Positions 58,592-64,000 of a stretch of 64,000 nt of DNA are shown here, piece by piece. The notes under the pieces are model-generated. The model was not told the origin of the DNA. It saw only the letters and a program-made list of their open reading frames with translations, and searched no databases. This DNA is from Deinococcus psychrotolerans (GTDB taxonomy: Bacteria > Deinococcota > Deinococci > Deinococcales > Deinococcaceae). A program made the position numbers and the translations under genes. The stretch is taken from the NCBI RefSeq assembly GCF_003860465.1, contig NZ_CP034183.1, positions 1,256,501-1,320,500 on the forward strand, read 5' to 3'. Position 1 is the stretch's first letter, and every line of letters begins with the position of its first letter.

Positions 58592-59854
58592 TTAAAGCCG
58601 ACTCGCAGGCGCGGGGCCGCCCTCGGCTTGGTCTTTGCCTTTGCCCAAATACCGCGCTAAAAAAGCGTCCATACCGATGATGCTCAGGCGAGCGCTGTTC
58701 GCTTCTTTTTGCGTGCCGTAGGCGCGGCGCAGCCAGTTGGCCCAGCGGGTCAGGCGCTGGGCCTCCGCAGACGGCAAGTCATAGGTTTCGAAGCCGAACA
58801 TGGCGGCCAGCGAGGTCAATGTGCCAAGCGTATAAATGCCCTGCGCGTCTTTCCAATCGGGGCGGCGCGTAATTTCGTCGGCCAGCCAGGGTAAATCCCA
58901 CGCCGTCGCCCGCCGCATCCCACGCTTGACGCCGAAATCCACCATATGATCGCTGCGGACGTGCAAATCCAGCACTTTTGCACCCTTTTCGATGACCTGA
59001 CCTGTTTTCAAGGTGATGGGCCCGAACGGAAGACGTGTCACCCCGACCCGAAAAGCGTTGTCGGCCCGCTGAGTTACCGGCTCGATGTGGCTGAGACGGT
59101 CAAAAATCAAATCGGTGATGCCAGAAATGCGGCGAAGCAACCCGGCCCGGCCCAGCGGCGCGAGGCCCGGTAAAGTGGCTAAGGGATGAAAGGCGTAGCC
59201 CCTCGCTTGAAGCTCGCTGAGCAACACCGGTAACGCCGCCACCGTTTTGGCCGCGCCGGGGCCAGCATCGTGCATCACGGTGACCGCGCCGGGCCGCGAG
59301 CGCGACAACACCCGCTCGCGCACCGCCTGCGCCGAAAAGTCAGGGTGCCAATCGCGGGACTCCACGCTCCAATGTGCGCCGGTGAGCCCGGCCCAGCGCT
59401 GACCCAGCACCGTGGCGAGGGTATAAGCGCCGTGCGGTGGGCGGTGGTAGCGCACCGGACGGCCCAGCACCTTTGAGAGCCGCGCCGCGCCGCGCCGGGG
59501 TTCGAGAAGCGCTCCCCAAGGACTCCGCAGCCAAGTGTGGCGGTGCTTGACGGCGTGCAGTTCGACTTGGTGGCCTGCCGAGAGCATTCGGGCGATCAAA
59601 TCGGGGTGGGCTTCGGCCTTGTCGACCACCACAAAAAAAGTGGCGCGTGCCCCGACTGCCGCCAGCGCGTTCAGCACAGCGGGGGTGGTACTAGGGTCGG
59701 GGCCGTCATCGAAAGTCAGGGCGAGGTCGTAATGGCTGCGGCTTCCCTCCCTGACCAACCCGAGGCCCACAACCTGCACCAGCAGATAAGGCAGGCCGTA
59801 ATAAGCCGTCAAACCCGCCGCGCCGCCGAGAATGACCCGCGTGCGGCACTTCAC
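58592..59854 (-). CDS. Membrane-anchored polysaccharide deacetylase (NodB fold)
   Basis: 420-aa protein. A short N-terminal membrane segment (GGAAGLTAYYGLPYLLVQVV) is followed by a CE4 deacetylase domain: ALTFDDGPDPSTT (catalytic Asp pair), HAVKHRHTWL (metal HxxxH), YHRPPHGAY and VMHDAGPG. A second ~160-residue domain (GITDLIFDRLSHIEPVTQRA, then GQVIEKGAKVLDLHVRSDHM) resembles the YkoP-like C-terminus of glycolipid-related proteins. GTG 59854 overlaps the glycosyltransferase stop by 4 nt. It probably removes acetyl from an N-acetylhexosamine on a polymer or lipid. Confidence 0.85.
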   Translation of the reverse strand: MKCRTRVILGGAAGLTAYYGLPYLLVQVVGLGLVREGSRSHYDLALTFDDGPDPSTTPAVLNALAAVGARATFFVVVDKAEAHPDLIARMLSAGHQVELHAVKHRHTWLRSPWGALLEPRRGAARLSKVLGRPVRYHRPPHGAYTLATVLGQRWAGLTGAHWSVESRDWHPDFSAQAVRERVLSRSRPGAVTVMHDAGPGAAKTVAALPVLLSELQARGYAFHPLATLPGLAPLGRAGLLRRISGITDLIFDRLSHIEPVTQRADNAFRVGVTRLPFGPITLKTGQVIEKGAKVLDLHVRSDHMVDFGVKRGMRRATAWDLPWLADEITRRPDWKDAQGIYTLGTLTSLAAMFGFETYDLPSAEAQRLTRWANWLRRAYGTQKEANSARLSIIGMDAFLARYLGKGKDQAEGGPAPASRL

Positions 59855-60975
59855 CGCTTCTGGCGCTCCCCGAACGCCGTGAGAATGGCCTGTGCAGCGC
59901 GGTCGGCGGCGTCGGGCACGCTGAGGCGCAAAGCTCCAGCGCTCAGAAGGGCGTGTTCGGCACTCTCTAAAGCGCGTATCACAGCGGGGCGCACTTCGGC
60001 CAAGCTCTTGCACCAAATCGCCGCGTCTCCGCGCACCAAGTAATCGGCGTTGTACTCTTCTTGTCCGGGAATCGGATCATAAATAATCATCGGCACGCCC
60101 AGTGTGGTCGCCTCGGCCACCGTCAGCCCTCCGGCTTTGCCCACCACCAAGTCGGAAGCGGCCAGCAGTTCAGCAAAGGCGTTGGTAAAGCCCAGCCGGT
60201 AGACGCTGGCTTGGCCACGTTGCTCCACGGCCACCTCACCGCTTGCGCCGTTGCCGCCCAGCACCAGCACCTGCACGGGCCGCTCCAGCAAGCCGAGCTG
60301 AGAGATGACTTTTTCTAAGCTGCGGTAAGTGGCCTGCCCACCGCCCGACATCAGCAGCAGCGGCACGTCCGGCTTGAGGCCGTGCTTGAGACGCAGGCCA
60401 GTCCGGTCCGCACCGATCAGCTCGCGGTAGCGCGGGTGAATCGGAATGCCCGTGACCACCACCCGCTCTTCAGGAATGCCGCGCTCGACCATCTGACGCC
60501 CAGTTTCGGCCGTCGGCACCAGCAGCAAGTCGGCTTCGGGCCGCACCCAGTGCTGATGCACCCGGTAATCCGTGACCACCAGCACATTCAGGAAATCAAA
60601 GCCCTCGCGCTCACGCAGGTGCCCCGCCACCGCCGCCGGGGTCGGGTACGAGCTGACGACCACCTCTGGCTGATAACTTTGCAGCTCGCGCCGAAGCCCC
60701 TCGCGGCCCATCCATTTGTAGGTGTCGCGGATGGTTTTCGGCTCCGTTTCCCGGTCGGTGAAGCGGTAATACCAGCGGTAGCTCTCGGGGCTGTGCCGCA
60801 GCCAAGCCAAGTAAGTGCCCAGCACGATCTGGCGCTCATAGCCGCGCAGGTGGCGCAAAAAGTCAGTTTGGCGGGCCTCGGTGCTGGGCAGCAGGGTACG
60901 CAGCGCCTCGCCCACCGCCGCGTTGGCCTGGTGATGGCCGCTGCCAAACGAGGCCGAGAGAATCAGCGCCCGCAT
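59851..60975 (-). CDS. MGDG synthase/UgtP-like diacylglycerol glycosyltransferase
   Basis: 374-aa peripheral membrane glycosyltransferase (GT28-like). N-terminal domain LILSASFGSGHHQANAAVGE is the hallmark of MGDG synthases and UgtP; the C-terminal sugar-nucleotide site is SDLVVGKAGGLTVAEATTLG then IYDPIPGQEEYNADYLV. It should transfer a sugar (glucose, galactose or GlcNAc) to a diacylglycerol-like acceptor. ATG 60975 is 5 nt after the LptF/G stop; the longer frame overlaps that gene. It is operon-linked to a lipid permease and a deacetylase. Confidence 0.88.
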   Translation of the reverse strand: MRALILSASFGSGHHQANAAVGEALRTLLPSTEARQTDFLRHLRGYERQIVLGTYLAWLRHSPESYRWYYRFTDRETEPKTIRDTYKWMGREGLRRELQSYQPEVVVSSYPTPAAVAGHLREREGFDFLNVLVVTDYRVHQHWVRPEADLLLVPTAETGRQMVERGIPEERVVVTGIPIHPRYRELIGADRTGLRLKHGLKPDVPLLLMSGGGQATYRSLEKVISQLGLLERPVQVLVLGGNGASGEVAVEQRGQASVYRLGFTNAFAELLAASDLVVGKAGGLTVAEATTLGVPMIIYDPIPGQEEYNADYLVRGDAAIWCKSLAEVRPAVIRALESAEHALLSAGALRLSVPDAADRAAQAILTAFGERQKR

Positions 60976-60980
60976 CGCCG

Positions 60981-62132
60981 TCAGGCCCGTCTCAGGAGCC
61001 ACAGGCCCGTGAAAAAGAAGATTATATTGGCCAGCCACGCGCCCACTTCGCTCAGCGCTGCGCTCTGGCCCGCGACGGTCAGGCCCACGAAGAACAGCAG
61101 GTAATACACCACCGAAATCAGCAGGGCGCTGCCGAGCGCCACGCCCAAACTGCGCCCGAAGCGCAGGGCAAACGGCAAAGCCACCAGCGCCAGCACCAGG
61201 TTGCCGAACGGCAGCGACAATTTGCGGTTGAGGGTCAGGCGGGCGGCGTCGCGCTCGGTCTGCGGCACATTCGGGGCGGTGAGCTGGGTGATGAGCTGCG
61301 GCCAGCCTGCCGAGTCCGCGCCAATGGCGTCGGCGTATTTGGCCAGCGTCTCGGCCCGTGACAGGCCAGTGTCAATAATCAGCGGCGCGTTGGGATCGCT
61401 CGGGGCCGTCACACCCAGCGGAAAAATAGTCTGCACCGCTTCCCGAAAAGCGGCTGGATCGGTGTCGGGAATCTGGCTCAGCGCCTGCACGCCCGCATAG
61501 TTGGCGGTGTAGAGCTGGTACTTGTTGAGCTTGATTTCATTGCCGGTGAATGTCCCGCTTTCGGCAAAAATGATGGTGGCCTGCTGGGGCTTGCTGGCGT
61601 CTGCGCCCCACTGCTCAATCCGCACACCGTTCATGAGCTGGGTTTTGGTGTCGTAACTGGTCAGACTCAGCAGTAATCCCTTGCCCAAGTCCACCGTTTT
61701 GCCGCTAAGGGTGCTGAGGCCCGCGCTGGTCAGCACGTCCCAATAAAGGCTGCGGGTGGCGACATTGGCTGCCGGAGCCGCCCACAGCGAAAGCCACACC
61801 GACAAAGCCGTGACCAGCAGCGCCAAAATGGCCGCCGGACGCGCCAGGCGGCCCAGCGAAATGCCGCCGGACTGCACCGCCACCAGTTCACGCTCGGTGG
61901 CCATCCGGCCAAAGGCCACCACCACCATCAGCACGACGGCCATCGGAAAGATTTTGACCAGGGTATCGGGGACTTGATACGCGATCCAGCGCACGATCAG
62001 CGCGATGGGCGCACCGACGATAAACTGCGAGCTGATAAAAAAGTAACCAAAGCTCAGCACGGCGGTAAACATCAACGTTCCGGCGATGAGCGGCGGCAAG
62101 AGTTCGCGGGTGACGTAACGGGTCAGGCGCAT
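60981..62132 (-). CDS. LptF/LptG-family (YjgP/YjgQ) permease, third copy
   Basis: 383-aa membrane protein. N-terminal membrane segments (LLPPLIAGTLMFTAVLSFGY), the coupling-helix motif AFGRMATERELVAVQSGGIS, an external beta domain (SGTFTGNEIKLNKYQLYTAN) and terminal helices ending FFFTGLWLLRRA. Unlike the paired genes at 37-39 kb it stands alone, followed directly by a glycolipid glycosyltransferase. It begins 3 nt after the fabZ stop. Presumed to export or flip a lipid with an LptB-like ATPase. Confidence 0.88.
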   Translation of the reverse strand: MRLTRYVTRELLPPLIAGTLMFTAVLSFGYFFISSQFIVGAPIALIVRWIAYQVPDTLVKIFPMAVVLMVVVAFGRMATERELVAVQSGGISLGRLARPAAILALLVTALSVWLSLWAAPAANVATRSLYWDVLTSAGLSTLSGKTVDLGKGLLLSLTSYDTKTQLMNGVRIEQWGADASKPQQATIIFAESGTFTGNEIKLNKYQLYTANYAGVQALSQIPDTDPAAFREAVQTIFPLGVTAPSDPNAPLIIDTGLSRAETLAKYADAIGADSAGWPQLITQLTAPNVPQTERDAARLTLNRKLSLPFGNLVLALVALPFALRFGRSLGVALGSALLISVVYYLLFFVGLTVAGQSAALSEVGAWLANIIFFFTGLWLLRRA

Positions 62133-62135
62133 TGC

Positions 62136-62654
62136 TTAGCTCGGTTCTCCGGTACTGGCCTCAGAAGCGCTGGCCGCTTGAATCGCAGGCGCAGCTTTGG
62201 GCACGGGCGGCAGAGCAAACAAAATATTCGCCTCGGCCACCACCACTCCGTCCACTTCGGCGCGGCAGGTGGTTTTGCCCAGCCCCCGGCGAAAAAACTC
62301 CAGCTTGGCATACAGGTGAAGCTGATCACCCGGCACCACTTTGCGCTTAAAGCGTGCGCCGTCGATGCCCGCGAGGTAACCGATCGCGCCCGCTTCGAGC
62401 GGCAGACAAAACATGCTGGCCTGTGCCAAGGCTTCGAGAATCAAGACCCCTGGCATCACCGGCTCACCTGGAAAGTGACCGGCAAAAAACGGCTCACCGA
62501 TGCTGACATTTTTCAGGGCGTGGGCCTCGCCGCCGCCGCGCGAGAGAACGCGGTCAACCAACACGAAGGGAAAGCGGTGCGGTAGGGTGGCCAGAACCTC
62601 TTGAATACCCAAAGCCGATGAAGGCTCTGGGGGGGCAGCTTGGGCGTCAGTCAT
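62136..62654 (-). CDS. fabZ: 3-hydroxyacyl-ACP dehydratase FabZ
   Basis: 172-aa hot-dog fold dehydratase of fatty-acid synthesis. Catalytic His in [20 protein letters not shown] and substrate segment [15 protein letters not shown]. The C-terminus has a Pro/Ala tail ([20 protein letters not shown]). ATG 62654 is preferred, with GAGGAG upstream, but the spacing (11 nt) is long and MSEDSG... at 62720 or GTG 62768 are possible. It leads the tight operon with LptF/G, the glycosyltransferase and the deacetylase. Confidence 0.9.
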   Translation of the reverse strand: MTDAQAAPPEPSSALGIQEVLATLPHRFPFVLVDRVLSRGGGEAHALKNVSIGEPFFAGHFPGEPVMPGVLILEALAQASMFCLPLEAGAIGYLAGIDGARFKRKVVPGDQLHLYAKLEFFRRGLGKTTCRAEVDGVVVAEANILFALPPVPKAAPAIQAASASEASTGEPS

Positions 62655-63088
62655 GCTCGTCTTTTCTCCTCGTGGTGGCGTGGGCGAGCCGGCAGCTGAG
62701 CGTCCACTGTCCTCACTCATCTCCGCTTGCCTTGTCCGCCGCTTAGCCCATTTCAACACCGACTCCACCTTAAAGAGCCGGCAGATGAAAAAGGTAAAAC
62801 GCTGCGTTGGGCTGACCGCGCCGCTTTAGCCCAGCCAGCTTCAGCTCAGATCAGCTCAAATCCAGCTTGAGTATGCTAACACGCCTCCCCCAAAAAAACG
62901 CCCGAAACCGGGCAGAGACGCGCCAGAGCAGGGCGCTGCTGCCTAGAGTGCCGCCTAAAGAAACAGGCTTACAAAGCCCAGCTTGGTAAAGGACACGGCT
63001 CCGCGCCGCGCTGAGGTATTCTAAGCAGCGAAATTTGGGGAGTAGTTACTGGTTGCTCGGCAAAAGTGAGCAGCCTAGAGGAGAGCAC
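62655..63088. other. Intergenic region between divergent fabZ and the SlyD gene
   Basis: About 430 bp. The fabZ side has possible alternative in-frame starts up to 62768 and a TAGCAT -10-like box on the minus strand near 62872. The SlyD side has a TATTCT -10-like box near 63015 on the plus strand, giving a ~70-nt leader, and AGGAG at 63079-63083. No other gene is supported. Confidence 0.45.
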
Positions 63089-64000
63089 ATGAACATCAGC
63101 GATAACAAAGTCGTCGAGATCGAATACACGCTGACTATCGATGGTGAGGTGGTAGACCGAAGTGAAAGCGGGGAGCCACTGACCTACTTGCAGGGCCACG
63201 GCAACATCGTATCTGGCCTAGAGAAAGCGTTGAAAGGTAAATCGGCAGGCGATCATGTCAAAGTTACAGTACAGCCTGAAGACGGTTACGGCGAGCACGA
63301 CGACGAGGCCATTCAGATTATTGCCCGTGAGGATTTTGACGACGACATAGAAGTAGGGGCCACCTATTTCGCGCAAGCTGAAGACGGCAGCGTGACCCCC
63401 TTCACCGTGATGGGTTTAAACGGCGACGACGTGACGGTCGACTTTAACCCGCCGCTCGCCGGTGAAGTGCTTAATTTCGATGTATTCATCAAAAGTGTGC
63501 GAGACGCCACCGCCGACGAGTTGGCGCACGGCCATGTCCATGATGACGATGATCTCAGCAAGCAAAATCCAAACACGCAGTTCACAGGAGAAAGCATGAA
63601 CATCAGTAACGATAAAGTGGTAGAAATCGAATACACCTTGACCGTCAACGGCGAAGTGGTGGACAAGAGCGAGAGCGGGGAGCCGCTGACCTACTTGCAA
63701 GGCCACGGCAATATCATTTCCGGCTTGGAAAAGGCCTTGGAAGGTAAATCGGCAGGCGATCACATGATGGTCACGGTGCAGCCCAAAGACGGCTACGGCG
63801 AGCGCAATGAAGACGACATTCAAGTGATTGCCCGCGAAGACTTCGAAGACGACATCGAAGTGGGAGCCACCTACTTTGCTCAGGCCGAAGACGGCAGCGT
63901 GACGCCCTTTACCGTGATGGGCTTAGACGGCGACGACGTGACGGTCGACTTTAACCCGCCGCTGGCCGGAGAAGTGCTTAATTTTGACGTGACCATCAAG
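63089..64000 (+). CDS. Tandem SlyD-type FKBP peptidyl-prolyl isomerase, in-frame duplication (3' end outside window)
   Basis: 304 codons are open without a stop and run off the window. Residues 1-135 and 170-304 are two SlyD-like FKBP units, each with the insert-in-flap subdomain (VTVQPEDGYGE, EVGATYFAQAEDGSVTPFTV, NPPLAGEVLNFDV). By hand count 116 of 135 residues are identical. Residues 136-169 are the first unit's tail (AHGHVHDDDD, a metal-binding-like stretch) plus a short linker. The linker's end, CAGGAGAAAGC-ATG, is the former ribosome site and start of copy two. SlyD folds proteins and helps metal delivery to hydrogenases. AGGAG 5 nt before ATG 63089 fixes the start. Confidence 0.85.
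   Translation, partial: MNISDNKVVEIEYTLTIDGEVVDRSESGEPLTYLQGHGNIVSGLEKALKGKSAGDHVKVTVQPEDGYGEHDDEAIQIIAREDFDDDIEVGATYFAQAEDGSVTPFTVMGLNGDDVTVDFNPPLAGEVLNFDVFIKSVRDATADELAHGHVHDDDDLSKQNPNTQFTGESMNISNDKVVEIEYTLTVNGEVVDKSESGEPLTYLQGHGNIISGLEKALEGKSAGDHMMVTVQPKDGYGERNEDDIQVIAREDFEDDIEVGATYFAQAEDGSVTPFTVMGLDGDDVTVDFNPPLAGEVLNFDVTIK

Noticed and set aside
58320..58595. 91-codon frame in the gap after the 57792 gene
   Set aside because: It starts inside the terminator hairpin and has no ribosome site or recognisable domain; judged noncoding.

Overview
The window looks like a chromosomal segment of a Deinococcus species. The evidence is a recognisable ddrB gene (a Deinococcus-specific single-strand DNA-binding protein) with a 17-bp radiation/desiccation response motif upstream, a RecQ helicase with two HRDC domains, an OpcA-type G6PDH assembly factor, and many genes whose start codon lies 6-8 nt after a TANNNT -10 box. 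That last arrangement is the leaderless-transcript signature described in Deinococcus. Base composition is GC-rich throughout. I see no rRNA, tRNA, CRISPR array, insertion sequence or prophage.

Layout. 1-4 kb: serine dehydratase (sdaAB-sdaAA), a HAD phosphatase pair and murA. 4-14 kb: an EAL phosphodiesterase with an interrupted N-terminus, recQ, a secreted GH55-like beta-helix lipoprotein, then NIF3-tmk-trmH. 14-21 kb: glgP, a YdcF protein, two divergent EamA exporters, an HTH regulator and a VapC/AbrB-type toxin-antitoxin pair with a frameshifted toxin. 21-26 kb: a molybdopterin oxidoreductase, prolyl oligopeptidase and ddrB. 26-30 kb: a run of three OstA/LptA/LptC-like envelope proteins. 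30-37 kb: tatD, a diguanylate cyclase and the oxidative pentose phosphate operon gnd-zwf-opcA-pgl. 37-41 kb: two LptF/G-type permeases, a lipase-like protein and small unknowns. 41-49 kb: an M20 peptidase, two cyclophilins, cmk-pfkB-mltG, a ROK kinase and an ABC permease. 49-56 kb: three DinB-fold proteins, mscL, a PDZ/radical-SAM DUF512 protein, and a YeiH exporter divergent from a LysR regulator. 56-64 kb: der, a compact operon fabZ - third LptF/G permease - MGDG/UgtP-like glycosyltransferase - polysaccharide deacetylase, and an in-frame tandem SlyD-type FKBP that runs off the end.

Most interesting. (1) The fabZ-LptFG-glycosyltransferase-deacetylase operon, together with the OstA-like cluster and two more LptF/G permeases, looks like a glycolipid synthesis and export system in a lineage thought to lack LPS. 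(2) The tandem SlyD fusion keeps the second copy's ribosome-binding site and ATG inside the reading frame. (3) Gnd and Zwf carry abutting disordered tails, one acidic and one lysine-rich and H1-like. (4) ddrB has a variant RDRM. (5) Genes are in decay: an amber codon in the EAL gene, a frameshift removing the toxin's catalytic Asp, and an AraC remnant.
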